Positions 25,013 to 35,100 of a DNA stretch of 64,000 bases are shown here, in pieces. A model generated the notes under the pieces. It did no database searches. It saw only the letters and a program-made list of their open reading frames with translations, and had not been told where the DNA came from. Source of the stretch: Oscillospiraceae bacterium MB08-C2-2 (GTDB taxonomy: Bacteria; Bacillota; Clostridia; Oscillospirales; Ruminococcaceae); the NCBI GenBank assembly GCA_035621215.1, contig CP141729.1, positions 642,944 to 706,943 of the forward strand, in the 5' to 3' direction. Within the stretch, counting starts at the first letter, position 1. Each line of letters begins with the position of its first letter. A program made the translations under genes and the position numbers.

Positions 25013-26242
25013 TTATTCATCCTTGGGTTTGGGCTTAATGCGCAGCTTGATTCCAGAAACAGAAGCCGGCTTGGCACTCTTCTGAATGATCGCTTTATTG
25101 TAAACTCCCAACATATAAGAGGCAAGATCCACCGAGCCCCGGGCTACTACAGAGCCGACCACAGAACGATGCAGGCTTTCCAAGGTTTCTTTGGGCATAT
25201 CCCGCATACCGCGCAGTTTCTGTGCCATTTGCTCTGCACTGTGGAAGTAAAAACCGTTGATGCCCTCTTGAATCTGATCTGCATTGAGCTTGTCAAATCT
25301 TTGGAATACCGGCAGCCCGGTAGCCATTCCCTCCAGCATGGAGATGGAGTTCATCTCGGAGAGGGAGGCACTGATATAAGCATCGCAGGCGGCAAAATTG
25401 GCGGGCATTTCAACATGGGGGATCATCCCGGTAAAGGTAACCATAGAGCTGATTTCCAGCGTCTGCGCCAGCTTTTCAAGTGCCGGTCTTTCAGGGCCTT
25501 CGCCAATCACGGCCAAATGCATTTTATCCGCAGGAGAAATGGTAGAAGCCCAGTATTCCAACAGGGTATCCACGCTTTTTTCCTGCCCAAGGCGGCCTAC
25601 AAAGCAGGCAAGCATAACATCTTTAGATATCCCGTATTTTTCACGGAAGGCATCTTTCTGTTCCTGCGTGATTTTATCCAGATTGAAGGCATCCAGGTCA
25701 ACCGAATTGGGGATGAGGCTCATATCCTTTTTAATACCGATTTGCTTGAAATACTCACCACATTTTAGGGAAGGCCCGGTCAGCTCGGTGGCGCTTTTTG
25801 CAATGAATCGGCTGTAGGTATGAGAAAAACGGGTAGCCGCCCGCAGGAATGGACGGGGAGCAATGTAATAAATGTATTGATCATACATGGTGTGGAGCGT
25901 GTATACCAGAGGCTTTTTAAGAAGTTTGGCAGCCAAAATACCGGAAAGGCCGATTCCAAACTCATGGTGAATGTGGATGATATCAGGGGCGAAATCAGCA
26001 ATCAGCTTTTGCCGGCGATAGCTGATCGGCTGGGAGACACCAAAGCTGTAAAGCCGCTTGACCTCCTTAGCCGGGCAGTGGAGGACGCCATCCTCGATAA
26101 AATGATGGCGGGTATATTTATCGGCGGTTACAACCATGACCTCATGGCCCAGCTTTTCCAGCCCGTCTTTGAGGGTCTTAACATGAGCGACAACACCATT
26201 GACATAAGGCACATAGGTTTCGGTAAACAATGCAACTCTCAT
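25013..26242 (-). CDS. glycosyltransferase family 4 protein
   Basis: A 409-residue GT-B glycosyltransferase with two Rossmann-like halves. The N-terminal half shows MRVALFTETYVPYVNGVV and IIHIHHEFGIG; the second half shows CFVGRLGQEKSVD, VIGEGPERPAL and the donor-binding ASLSEMNSISMLEGMATGLPV. It resembles diacylglycerol glucosyltransferases and other lipid GT4 enzymes of Firmicutes, so it probably glycosylates a membrane lipid at the inner face, but the acceptor cannot be fixed from sequence. The C-terminal tail is basic (KLRIKPKPKDE). Transcribed from an extended -10 promoter near 26349. Confidence 0.85.
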   Translation of the reverse strand: MRVALFTETYVPYVNGVVAHVKTLKDGLEKLGHEVMVVTADKYTRHHFIEDGVLHCPAKEVKRLYSFGVSQPISYRRQKLIADFAPDIIHIHHEFGIGLSGILAAKLLKKPLVYTLHTMYDQYIYYIAPRPFLRAATRFSHTYSRFIAKSATELTGPSLKCGEYFKQIGIKKDMSLIPNSVDLDAFNLDKITQEQKDAFREKYGISKDVMLACFVGRLGQEKSVDTLLEYWASTISPADKMHLAVIGEGPERPALEKLAQTLEISSMVTFTGMIPHVEMPANFAACDAYISASLSEMNSISMLEGMATGLPVFQRFDKLNADQIQEGINGFYFHSAEQMAQKLRGMRDMPKETLESLHRSVVGSVVARGSVDLASYMLGVYNKAIIQKSAKPASVSGIKLRIKPKPKDE

Positions 26243-26297
26243 AACAGTTTATCTCTTTCCTTTAAATTTAAGAGGTTTTGGGTGGAGCCAAAAAGAA

Positions 26298-26326
26298 TTG
26301 AATCCAGCGGAATTCTAGGGTATAAT
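26298..26326 (+). promoter_or_regulatory. distal sigma-A promoter reading toward hprK
   Basis: TTGAAT at 26298-26303 and TATAAT at 26321-26326 with a 17-base spacer. A transcript from about 26333 would carry the dispersed repeat in its leader. Confidence 0.6.
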
Positions 26327-26343
26327 ATTTACATGTGATTATT

Positions 26344-26352
26344 AGTATACCA
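26344..26352 (-). promoter_or_regulatory. extended -10 promoter of the glycosyltransferase gene
   Basis: The minus strand reads TGGTATACT, an extended -10. No good -35 lies at the right spacing. The same ATGGTATACT occurs in the recombinase promoter at 39753. Confidence 0.5.
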
Positions 26353-26399
26353 TAAATGCAGGCTGGGTGTTAGCAATAGAACGTATAAATACCAAGGGA

Positions 26400-26455
26400 C
26401 ATAGGCCGGGCATAAAAATGGGACGTATAATAAGCGCTTTGCGCTTATTATACCA
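26400..26455 (+). repeat. dispersed repeat, copy 2
   Basis: 56 bases beginning CATAGGCCGGGCAT, about 86% identical to 10046-10102 and in the same orientation. Its right half is a near-perfect inverted repeat: GTATAATAAGCGC / GCGCTTATTATAC (13-bp arms, 3-base loop). A partial echo (ATAGAACGTATAAATACC) lies just upstream. It sits in the hprK leader. Confidence 0.75.
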
Positions 26456-26473
26456 CAAAATTCATTCTTTTTA

Positions 26474-26482
26474 TGGTATAAT
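26474..26482 (+). promoter_or_regulatory. proximal extended -10 promoter of hprK
   Basis: TGGTATAAT at 26474-26482 is an extended -10 with no clear -35. The start near 26489 is about 57 bases before hprK. Confidence 0.5.
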
Positions 26483-26545
26483 CTTTGTAAAAGCTTATAT
26501 TACTCAATAATGTTTGTAAAAAATATAGCAGGAAGTGGTGGTACT

Positions 26546-27514
26546 ATGCAGCAAAGAACCTTTTCGGTCAAGCTTTCCAAGCTAATCAAGCTTCATGGGC
26601 TGGAGCCTGTTTATCTGCCTCGGGATGCCGAAGAAATTGATATTACCCAAGTGGAGGTCAACCGTCCGGGGCTTCAGCTTGCGGGCTTTTATGAGTTTTT
26701 TGATAACCAGCGCATCCAGATTTTTGGCAAAAGCGAATTTACCTATCTGGAAAGATTCGATGCCGAGCAGCTCAGCCGCTGCTTTGAAAACTATTTTGCC
26801 TTGTGCCCGGTGATTGTGGTGGTAGCCCGTAATCTGCCTATTTTCCCACAAATGCTGGAAGCCGCCAAAAAATATGAATGTGCCCTTTTCACCTCTGAGC
26901 TGGGAACTTCCGAGCTGACTTCCAACCTGATTTCTACTTTGAATGTAGAGCTTGCACCCCGAATCACCCGCCATGGTGTTTTGGTGGAAGTGCATGGTGA
27001 AGGAATCCTGCTGTTGGGTGAAAGCGGCGTTGGTAAGAGCGAAACTGCCGTGGAGCTGGTCAAGCGGGGACACCGCCTCATTGCCGATGATGCAGTTGAA
27101 ATTCGCCGTGTTTCTGCTAAAACGTTGGTGGGCACTTCGCCCGAAAACATCCGGCACTTTATTGAGCTGCGGGGTGTGGGCATTGTCAATGTCCGGCGCA
27201 TCTTTGGTATTGGTTCGGTTAAGGTCACTGAAAAGCTGGATATGGTCATTCAGTTGGAGCAATGGGATTCCAAAAAGGTTTATGACCGTATGGGCCTTGA
27301 AAATGAGTACATTGAGATTCTGGGCAATCGGGTGCCTTCTCTAACCATTCCGGTCAAGCCGGGGCGCAACCTTGCCATTATCATTGAAATTGCCGCTATG
27401 AACAACCGCCAGAAAAAGATGGGCTATAACTCCGCCCACGAGCTGCTCAATAAGCTGGGGATGGCCCATGACTCCCCGGGCAATGCCATGGAAACCGACG
27501 ATTGGCCTTACTGA
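26546..27514 (+). CDS. hprK: HPr kinase/phosphorylase
   Basis: Phosphorylates HPr on a serine and reverses the reaction, controlling carbon catabolite repression in Firmicutes. The N-terminal domain (about 1-130) is followed by a kinase domain with the Walker A GESGVGKS at 158-165, then LIADDAVEIRR, and the HprK signature ELRGVGIVNVRRIFG near 205-220. I chose ATG 26546, giving 322 residues beginning MQQRTFSVKLSKL, with GGTGG upstream; an earlier in-frame ATG at 26510 adds 12 unlike residues. It opens a run of sugar and wall genes (glucokinase, murB, rapZ). Confidence 0.95.
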   Translation: MQQRTFSVKLSKLIKLHGLEPVYLPRDAEEIDITQVEVNRPGLQLAGFYEFFDNQRIQIFGKSEFTYLERFDAEQLSRCFENYFALCPVIVVVARNLPIFPQMLEAAKKYECALFTSELGTSELTSNLISTLNVELAPRITRHGVLVEVHGEGILLLGESGVGKSETAVELVKRGHRLIADDAVEIRRVSAKTLVGTSPENIRHFIELRGVGIVNVRRIFGIGSVKVTEKLDMVIQLEQWDSKKVYDRMGLENEYIEILGNRVPSLTIPVKPGRNLAIIIEIAAMNNRQKKMGYNSAHELLNKLGMAHDSPGNAMETDDWPY

Positions 27515-27611
27515 TCCTTTAGGGGAAAGCACAGGCTGTCTTTAGCATACCCTGCCGCAGAGCGGGGATGCATGGACGGCCGACTGTGCATGGGGAAGGG
27601 AGAAAAGGGAT

Positions 27612-28337
27612 ATGAAGATTATTGCCGATACACACACCCACACATCGGCCTGTAGCCATGGTTACAGCACCCTGTGGGAGAACATACAGCATGCCCGTAA
27701 AATTGGGCTGAAATTTTTGGCATACACAGAGCATGGGCCAAGTTTGGAAGGCTCCCCCAATGACATGTATTTCCGCAACTTTTCCATGGTACCGGATTGC
27801 GTTGACGATATTGTAATATTAAAAGGCGCCGAAGTCAACATATTGGATTTTGACGGCGCTTTGGATTTGTCGGATAAAATCTTGGCTAAGCTGGATTGGG
27901 TTATTGCATCCTTTCACACGATGTGTATTGAACCGGGAACCCGAGAGGATCACACCCGAGCATGGCTCAGTATTGCCCGCAATCCTCTTGTGGATGTGAT
28001 TGGCCATTGCGGCGATGAGCGGTATTGTTTTGATCATGAAGTGGTAATAAAGGAATTTGCTCAATATAATAAGATTGTGGAGGTTAATGCACATTCCTTT
28101 GATTGCCGCCCCGGCTCGGAAACCAACTGCCCGGCTATTATGGATTTATGCCAAAAATACAATGTTCCTGTTGTAGTTAGCTCTGATGCTCATTTTTTCA
28201 CCCATATCGGGGAGTTTGATAAAGCACTTGAAGTGCTGAAAAGCATCGATTTCCCTCAAGAGCTGGTGCTCAATGCGGATTACAACCGCTTTTTAGAAGT
28301 CGCCCGCAGAATCACAGGCAAAAAACTGGTGGACTAA
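27612..28337 (+). CDS. PHP-domain phosphatase, YcdX-like
   Basis: A 241-residue PHP-fold metal phosphoesterase. Metal ligands are visible in ADTHTHTSACSHG (about 5-17), YTEHGPS, GAEVNI, VIASFHT, IGHCGD and SSDAHFF. The pattern fits the YcdX-type subgroup; its physiological substrate is unsettled. It resembles hisJ only in the shared fold. It lies between hprK and a glucokinase gene and is probably in the same transcript. AAGGGAGAAAAGG is the ribosome site. Confidence 0.88.
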   Translation: MKIIADTHTHTSACSHGYSTLWENIQHARKIGLKFLAYTEHGPSLEGSPNDMYFRNFSMVPDCVDDIVILKGAEVNILDFDGALDLSDKILAKLDWVIASFHTMCIEPGTREDHTRAWLSIARNPLVDVIGHCGDERYCFDHEVVIKEFAQYNKIVEVNAHSFDCRPGSETNCPAIMDLCQKYNVPVVVSSDAHFFTHIGEFDKALEVLKSIDFPQELVLNADYNRFLEVARRITGKKLVD

Positions 28338-28411
28338 CGCCGGAGGCGCCGCCTCTGAGAATTTCAAATAGACCTAAACCTAAAAATCCAGCTTTTTGGA
28401 GGCAGTAAAAA

Positions 28412-29365
28412 ATGAATTATTACTTGGGTGTTGATTTGGGCGGTACCAACATAGCGGTGGGGGTCGTAGACGAGGATATGCGCATTCTCGGCCGGGGTAA
28501 GAAGAAAACAAATGCCCCCCGACCTGCACAGGAGATTGTAGAGGATATCGTTTCTGCGATTTCCATGGCATTGGAGCAGGCAGAACTTTCTATGGAGCAG
28601 ATTCAGTGGATCGGGGTGGGTACCCCCGGCAGTGTGGACATTGTGGCCGGTGTGGTGGGTTATGCCGCCAATCTTGGCTTTTTAAATACACCGCTTGCTT
28701 CTATGATCGGTGAGCGCACTGGTAAACAGGTCTACCTTGGCAACGATGGCAACGCAGCCGCCTATGGCGAAGCTTTGGCCGGGCATGCTAAAGGTGCCAA
28801 GGATGTGGTCATGGTGACTTTGGGCACAGGCTTTGGCAGTGGAATCGTTATTGATGGCAGAATCTATACCGGCTATCAAAGCAAGGCGGGTGAGATTGGC
28901 CACGCAGCAATGGTGTATAACGGCCGGCCCTGCACCTGTGGGCGCAAAGGCTGTATTGAGGCATATTGCTCGGCTACCGGGTTAATCTCCACCACCCGGG
29001 AATATATGGAGCGTTTTCCCCAGTCTCAGATGTGGGAGCTGGCCAAAAAAGAGGGCGATGCTGTCAGCGGGCGCACTGCGTTTGATGCTATGCGTTCGGG
29101 CGATGAAGCCGGAGCCGGTGTGGTTGAGGAATACATAAACCATCTGGGCTGTGCCCTCGCCAATATCGTGGATATCTTTGCCCCTGAATACCTTGTAGTG
29201 GGGGGCGGTATCTGCAACGAGGGTGAAACCCTGATGGCACCTCTACGCAGGGTAGTGGAGCAGGAGATTTTTGATTATGATCCCCAGAAAGCCACCAAGT
29301 TGGTAACGGCGGCTCTGGGGAACGATGCCGGCATTCTGGGTGCGGCCTTTTTGGGAAAGGCCTAG
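28412..29365 (+). CDS. ROK-family glucokinase
   Basis: Uses ATP to phosphorylate glucose or a related sugar. The 317-residue protein opens with the ATP loop GVDLGGTNIAVGVVD (about 5-19). It has GNDGNAAAYGE (about 108-118) with the catalytic aspartate and the ROK zinc motif CTCGRKGCIEAYCS (about 175-188). The C-terminal VGGGICNEGE and LGNDAGILGAAFL match glucokinases of Firmicutes (GlcK). No HTH domain is present, so it is a kinase and not a ROK repressor. TTTGGAGG precedes the ATG. Confidence 0.92.
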   Translation: MNYYLGVDLGGTNIAVGVVDEDMRILGRGKKKTNAPRPAQEIVEDIVSAISMALEQAELSMEQIQWIGVGTPGSVDIVAGVVGYAANLGFLNTPLASMIGERTGKQVYLGNDGNAAAYGEALAGHAKGAKDVVMVTLGTGFGSGIVIDGRIYTGYQSKAGEIGHAAMVYNGRPCTCGRKGCIEAYCSATGLISTTREYMERFPQSQMWELAKKEGDAVSGRTAFDAMRSGDEAGAGVVEEYINHLGCALANIVDIFAPEYLVVGGGICNEGETLMAPLRRVVEQEIFDYDPQKATKLVTAALGNDAGILGAAFLGKA

Positions 29366-29408
29366 GCTTAGAACCGGTAATACTATGAAACAGGAGGCAG
29401 GCAGCCCC

Positions 29409-30335
29409 ATGAACTTAACACAACTGCTGGAGTTTTGCCGGACAGAGGGCGTGACCTTTGCAGAGCAGGAGCCTTTAAAAAAGCATACTACCTTTCAAAT
29501 AGGCGGCAATGCCGATTTGATGGTGTGGCCGGAGGATGAAGAAGGCCTGGCGGCTTTGCTGGCCTTGGCAGAAGAAAGTGCCGTTCCTGTCATGGTGATC
29601 GGTAAAGGCTCCAATCTCTTGTGCTCCGATGAGGGCTTTCGGGGAATGGTGGTCTGCCTTTCTCAGAATTTTTCGGGAGTGCAGCTGCTGGAGGATGGCG
29701 TTAGCCTGTATGCCAAGGCGGGAACCCCGCTTAGTCAGCTCTGCTTTTTTGCCTTGGAGCACTCATTGGAAGGCTTGGAATTTGCTTATGGAATCCCCGG
29801 AACGGTAGGGGGAGCGGTGTTTATGAATGCCGGAGCCTATGGCGGTGAAATGAAGGATGTGCTTTCGAGGGCTTCCCATCTTGACCCTCAGCATAAGCCG
29901 GGCACCTTCAACCGGGAACAGCTTGATCTGAGCTACCGGCACAGTGCGTATTCAGATGGAGGCTATATCATCACAGGTGCGGCGGTAACCCTGCAAAAAG
30001 GTGATGCACAGGCTATTCATGCCCGAATGGAGGATTTTATGTCCCGCCGTCGGGAAAAACAGCCGCTGGAATGCCCCAGCGCAGGCAGTACCTTTAAGCG
30101 TCCGGTAGGCGGGTATGCCTCTGCACTGATCGATCAGTGTGGCCTGAAGGGCTGCTCTGTAGGCGGAGCGTTGGTCAGCCCCAAGCATGCTGGTTTTGTG
30201 GTGAGTGATGGAACTGCCACAGCTGCTGATGTTTTGGCTTTGGTGGCAAAGATACAGCAGGAGGTAGCCGAAAAAACAGGCTTTCATCTGGAATGTGAAA
30301 TTCGCAGAGTGGGCCAAGGATTGTGTGAGAAATAA
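29409..30335 (+). CDS. murB: UDP-N-acetylenolpyruvoylglucosamine reductase
   Basis: FAD enzyme that reduces UDP-GlcNAc-enolpyruvate to UDP-MurNAc with NADPH. The FAD-binding blocks KHTTFQIGGNADLMVWP (about 22-38), VIGKGSNLLCSD and GIPGTVGGAVFMNAGAYGGE (about 124-143) are clear, as is the C-terminal SAGSTFKRP with the catalytic serine. ATG 29409 is preceded by AGGAGG and gives 308 residues; an upstream in-frame ATG at 29385 includes that ribosome site within its coding part. It lies 12 bases upstream of rapZ. Confidence 0.96.
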   Translation: MNLTQLLEFCRTEGVTFAEQEPLKKHTTFQIGGNADLMVWPEDEEGLAALLALAEESAVPVMVIGKGSNLLCSDEGFRGMVVCLSQNFSGVQLLEDGVSLYAKAGTPLSQLCFFALEHSLEGLEFAYGIPGTVGGAVFMNAGAYGGEMKDVLSRASHLDPQHKPGTFNREQLDLSYRHSAYSDGGYIITGAAVTLQKGDAQAIHARMEDFMSRRREKQPLECPSAGSTFKRPVGGYASALIDQCGLKGCSVGGALVSPKHAGFVVSDGTATAADVLALVAKIQQEVAEKTGFHLECEIRRVGQGLCEK

Positions 30336-30347
30336 GGGGAGATCAAG

Positions 30348-31214
30348 TTGGAATTCATCATTATAACGGGTATGTCCGGTGCAGGTAAAAGTCAGGCAGT
30401 GGGGGCTCTGGAGGATATAGGCTATTTCTGCGTGGATAATGTTCCGCCCCATCTGCTCACCAAGCTGGCGGAGCTGCCGGTGCAGTCCGGCGGCTGTATG
30501 CAGAAGGTTGCTGTGGTTATGGATGTGCGCAGCCGGGATATGTTTGCAGACTTTGAATCCAGTCTGGATGCTTTAAAAGAAAACCAATGCCCTTTTCAGG
30601 TTTTGTTTTTGGATTCCTCCGATGAGGTTCTGCTGCGCCGCTATAAAGAAACCCGGCGCAAGCATCCTCTGCTGGAGGATGAATCCATGGATTTGGCCGC
30701 CGCCATCCGGGAGGAGCGCCGGATTCTCTCAAAAGCCCGGGAACGAGCGGATTTTGTGGTGGATTCCTCGCTGCTTTCCACTGCCAAGCTGAAAGAACGC
30801 ATCCGGAGCCTGCTGATGCAGGAAACCAACCAAGCTATGGTGATTACCTGTATGTCCTTTGGCTTCAAACATGGAACGCCTTCGGATGCAGACTTAATGT
30901 TTGATTTGCGGTGCCTCCCCAATCCTTTTTACATACCCGAGCTGCGGGAGCAGACCGGGCTGGATCAGGCGGTAGAGGACTACGTTCTCCAGTTTAAGGA
31001 GGCAAAAGGCCTGATCCCCAGAATTCTGGATTTGATTGATTATTTGCTTCCCCTCTATCAGGAGGAAGGAAAAAGCCAGCTGGTTGTGGCCATAGGCTGC
31101 ACCGGGGGCAAGCACCGCTCGGTGGTGTTTACACAGCTTTTGGCCAAGCACCTTACCGATAAGGGGTGCCCGGTGGTGATAACTCATCGGGATATTCAGC
31201 GAAAAAACCAGTAG
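30348..31214 (+). CDS. rapZ: RNase adapter / nucleotide-binding protein RapZ (YvcJ)
   Basis: A 288-residue P-loop protein of the RapZ/YvcJ family, with Walker A GMSGAGKS at 8-15 and the C-terminal signature CTGGKHRSV near residue 250. In enterobacteria RapZ controls the GlmZ small RNA and so GlmS; in Bacillus YvcJ binds nucleotides and its job is less clear. The start is TTG at 30348 after AAGGGGAG. Usual neighbours in Firmicutes are yvcK and whiA; here whiA follows directly and yvcK is missing. Confidence 0.95.
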   Translation: MEFIIITGMSGAGKSQAVGALEDIGYFCVDNVPPHLLTKLAELPVQSGGCMQKVAVVMDVRSRDMFADFESSLDALKENQCPFQVLFLDSSDEVLLRRYKETRRKHPLLEDESMDLAAAIREERRILSKARERADFVVDSSLLSTAKLKERIRSLLMQETNQAMVITCMSFGFKHGTPSDADLMFDLRCLPNPFYIPELREQTGLDQAVEDYVLQFKEAKGLIPRILDLIDYLLPLYQEEGKSQLVVAIGCTGGKHRSVVFTQLLAKHLTDKGCPVVITHRDIQRKNQ

Positions 31215-31228
31215 AAACGGAAGATAAA

Positions 31229-32122
31229 ATGGAACCTTCCTTTGCATATCGGCTCAAAAATGAAATGGTAGAAAACAAAGCCTTTCGTCTGCGGCAAAAA
31301 ACAGCCCAGGCCCATGGCTTTTTCCTGTTTGGCCGCCGCTTTTCCCGTGAGGAAATCTCCCTTCATACAGAGGATGAAGAAATAGCCCGCTTGTTTGGGT
31401 GGTTTGTGATCTCTTTAGCGGGTAAAAAGGCAGTGGTTACCCGCACTCGGAAAAAGGGAATTCTGCGTATGGAAGTGCCTGCTCAGTCGGATCGGGATAA
31501 GCTGGTTGAGCTTTTTGGAGATGGTGAGCAGCTGGATATCGGCAAGCTTGCCCGCCCGGAAGAGAAGGGTGCATTCCTGTGTGGAGCCTTTCTGGCCTGC
31601 GGCAACATCACCGATCCGCAAAAAAGCTATCATTTGGAATTTGTGGTGCGCAATGAGGCTCTTTGCCAGCCTTTAGCCGATTTGCTGGAGGAATGCTGTG
31701 GTCAGTCTCGCCTTTCGAAGCGCAGGGGCCTGCCGCTTGTTTATTATAAGGACTGCACTCAAATTGAGGATTTGCTGGCTTTTATGGGGGCGGTGAAAGG
31801 CTCGCTGGAAATTGTGGATATTGAGATTCTTAAAAATGTTCGCAATCAGGCTAACCGTGCCACCAACTGCGAAACCGCCAACATTGATAAAACCGTTAAC
31901 GCCGCTGCCACTCAAATTGCGGATATTAGCTACATTTTGGAAACAGCAGGAGAGAATGCCCTGCCGGAGGCTTTGCGGCAATTGGCTCATTTCCGGCTGG
32001 AAAATCCGGAAATGTCCCTGCGGGATTTGGCAGCACTTTTCCCCGGGGGGCTTAGCCGCTCGGGCATTCACCACCGCCTTGCAAAGATCAGCGCCATCGC
32101 CGAGGAGCTTCGGCAAAAATAA
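31229..32122 (+). CDS. whiA: WhiA-type regulator
   Basis: The 297-residue protein has an N-terminal LAGLIDADG-like domain (about 1-190), here without obvious endonuclease acidic residues, and a C-terminal helix-turn-helix (about 215-295) with NPEMSLRDLAALFPGGLSRSGIHHR, split in the family as the HTH core at about 258-282. WhiA controls sporulation genes in Streptomyces and affects cell division in Bacillus. ATG 31229 starts MEPSFAYRLKNE, the usual opening; a longer frame runs back into rapZ. Fourteen bases separate the genes. Confidence 0.94.
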   Translation: MEPSFAYRLKNEMVENKAFRLRQKTAQAHGFFLFGRRFSREEISLHTEDEEIARLFGWFVISLAGKKAVVTRTRKKGILRMEVPAQSDRDKLVELFGDGEQLDIGKLARPEEKGAFLCGAFLACGNITDPQKSYHLEFVVRNEALCQPLADLLEECCGQSRLSKRRGLPLVYYKDCTQIEDLLAFMGAVKGSLEIVDIEILKNVRNQANRATNCETANIDKTVNAAATQIADISYILETAGENALPEALRQLAHFRLENPEMSLRDLAALFPGGLSRSGIHHRLAKISAIAEELRQK

Positions 32123-32140
32123 CCACTGGGAAGTGAAACG

Positions 32141-35100
32141 ATGTCTTTTGTCCATCTCCATTTGCACACCGAATACAGCCTTTTGGATGGCGCCTGTCGT
32201 ATTGCGCCCCTGATTTCCCGTGTAAAGGAGTTGGGTCAAACAGCAGTCGCCATCACCGATCACGGTGTTATGTATGGTGCCATTGAATTCTATAAGGAAG
32301 CCAAAAAGCAGGGGATTAAGCCCATTATCGGTTGTGAGGTCTATGTGGCGCCCCGCACCCGCTTTGATAAACAGCACGGGATTGATAAATCCCCTTATCA
32401 TTTGGTGCTTCTCTGCAAAAATAACATAGGTTATCAAAATCTGATCAAGTTGGTTTCCGCAGGCTTTGTGGAGGGCTTTTATTCCAAGCCCCGCATTGAC
32501 CGGGAGCTGCTTTCTGCCCATAGCGAAGGGCTGATTGCTCTTTCCGCCTGTTTGGCCGGGGAGGTTCCTCGTGCGCTGACAGCGGGGGACTATAACCGCG
32601 CCAAAGAGGCGGCTCTCTTTTATAAGGGCATTTTTGGAGAGGATTATTACATTGAGCTGCAAAACCACGGTATTCAGGAGCAGATCGATATTCTGCCCCG
32701 GTTGGCACAGCTTTCGGAGGAAACCGGAATCCCACTAGTGGCAACCAACGATTCCCACTATCTTTTAAAAGAAGATGCAAGGGTTCAGAATGTGCTCATT
32801 TGCATCCAGACCAACCGCACCGTGGCGGAAGGCAGTGACATGGAATTTGCCACCGAGGAGTTCTATGTTAAATCCGAGGAGGAAATGGAAGCTCTCTTTG
32901 GCCGATATTCAGGCGCCATCGAAAATACCCAGCAGATTGCCGATCGCTGCGAGGTTGAATTTGAATTTGGGAAAACCAAACTTCCGCTTTTCGTTGCTCC
33001 CGGCGGAGTGGATAATGTATCCTATTTCCGGGATAAGTGCTACGGGGGGCTGTATGAAAAATATGGCCAAGCTCCACCGCCCTCTGCGGTGGAGCGCTTG
33101 GAATATGAACTTGGGGTTGTCGCTTCCATGGGGTATGTGGATTACTACCTTATTGTTCACGATTTCATTGACTATGCCCGAAAAAATGGCATTAGTGTCG
33201 GCCCCGGCCGAGGCTCGGGAGCAGGGAGCCTTGCGGCTTACTGCATCGGCATCACCGGCATCGATCCCATTCAATATAACCTTTTGTTTGAGCGGTTCCT
33301 TAACCCCGAGCGGATCAGCATGCCCGACTTTGACATTGATTTCTGCTACGAGCGCCGCCAAGAGGTCATCGACTATGTAGTGGAAAAATATGGTGCCGAT
33401 CATGTGGCCCAGATCATCACCTTTGGAACCATGGCCGCCCGGGCGGCTGTTAAGGATGTAGGCCGTGCCTTGGGCATGAGCTATCAGGCGGTGGATGCTG
33501 TTTCTAAGGCCATTCCCTTTGAGCTGAACATGACTTTGGAACGTGCATTAAAAGTCAGCGCCGAGCTCAAAGGAATGTATGAGGGTGACCGGCAGAACCG
33601 GGAGCTTATCGATATGGCCAGAAAGCTGGAGGGTATGGCCCGCCATGCTTCCACCCATGCCGCCGGCGTGGTTATCACCCGTGACCCGGTGGATAGCTAT
33701 GTGCCGCTGGCTAAAAACGATCAGTCCATTGTCACCCAATATACCATGACTATTTTAGAGGAGCTGGGGCTTCTCAAAATGGATTTTTTGGGTCTGCGCA
33801 ACCTGACGGTCATTCAGGATGCTACGCTGATGATTCGGCGGCACACCCCCGATTTTTCCATTGAAAAAATCTCTCTCACTGATAAAAAAACCTTTGAGAT
33901 GCTTTCCAGAGGCCAATCCAATGGGGTGTTTCAGTTTGAATCTGGCGGTATGAAGCAGGTACTTTCCAGCCTCAAGCCGGAGCATTTTGAGGATTTAATC
34001 GCTGTTATTTCCCTCTATCGTCCCGGACCTATGGATTCCATTCCCACCTATATCCGAAACCGGCACAACCCCGCTTTGGTTACCTATAAGCACCCCTCTC
34101 TCAAGCCAATTTTGGAGGTTACCTACGGGTGCATTGTTTATCAGGAGCAGGTTATGCAGATTTGCCGGGAGCTGGCGGGCTACTCCTATGGCCGGGCGGA
34201 TTTGGTGCGCCGGGCTATGTCCAAGAAAAAGGTCGATGTGATGGAAAAGGAGCGGCAGGCTTTCCTATATGGTGTACCCGGGGAATGCCCCGGTGCTATT
34301 GCAAATGGGGTAGAGGAAAGCATAGCTATTCAAATTTTCGAGGAAATGAGCTCCTTTGCCTCCTATGCTTTCAATAAATCCCATGCGGCGGCGTATGCTA
34401 TGGTTGCCTACCAGACCGCTTATCTGAAATGCCACCATGCTCAGGAATATATGGCGGCCCTTCTGACCAGCGTTCTGGATAACACCAACAAAGTGATTGA
34501 TTACATTACCGAATGTAAAAAGCTGGGGATCACTGTTTTGCCGCCCGATGTAAATGAAAGCGGAATGGGTTTCAATGTGACAGAAAAGGGGATTCGCTTT
34601 GGCCTTTTGGCTGTCAAGAATCTGGGCCGAGGCTTTATTACCGAGTTGATTGCCCAGCGGCAGAAGGCCCCCTTTAAAGGCCTTTATGATCTGCTGGAGC
34701 GGATGTATGGCCGGGAAACCAACAAGCGTGTGGTCGAAAACCTGATCAAATGCGGGGCGCTGGATGGCTTTGGCAGTAACCGCCGCCAAATGGATAAAGG
34801 CTATGAAGCAATGATGGATGGCATTGATAAGCGCCAGAAAAACAACCTTTCCGGCCAGATGGATTTTTTCTCTACCCAAACCACTGAGCCGGGGGAGGAA
34901 AGCTTTCCACTTCCACCAGCCGAGGACTATTCACCGCTTCAGCGCATGGCTATGGAAAAGGAAACCACAGGCCTTTATATTTCCGGGCACCCTCTTTCGG
35001 AATATGAAAGCATCGTCAAAAAAATGAAGGCACCGCCTATTAGCCGATTTAGTGCCAAGGATGAAGGCCGTCGGGTGGAGCTGATTGCCATTGTGAGCCA

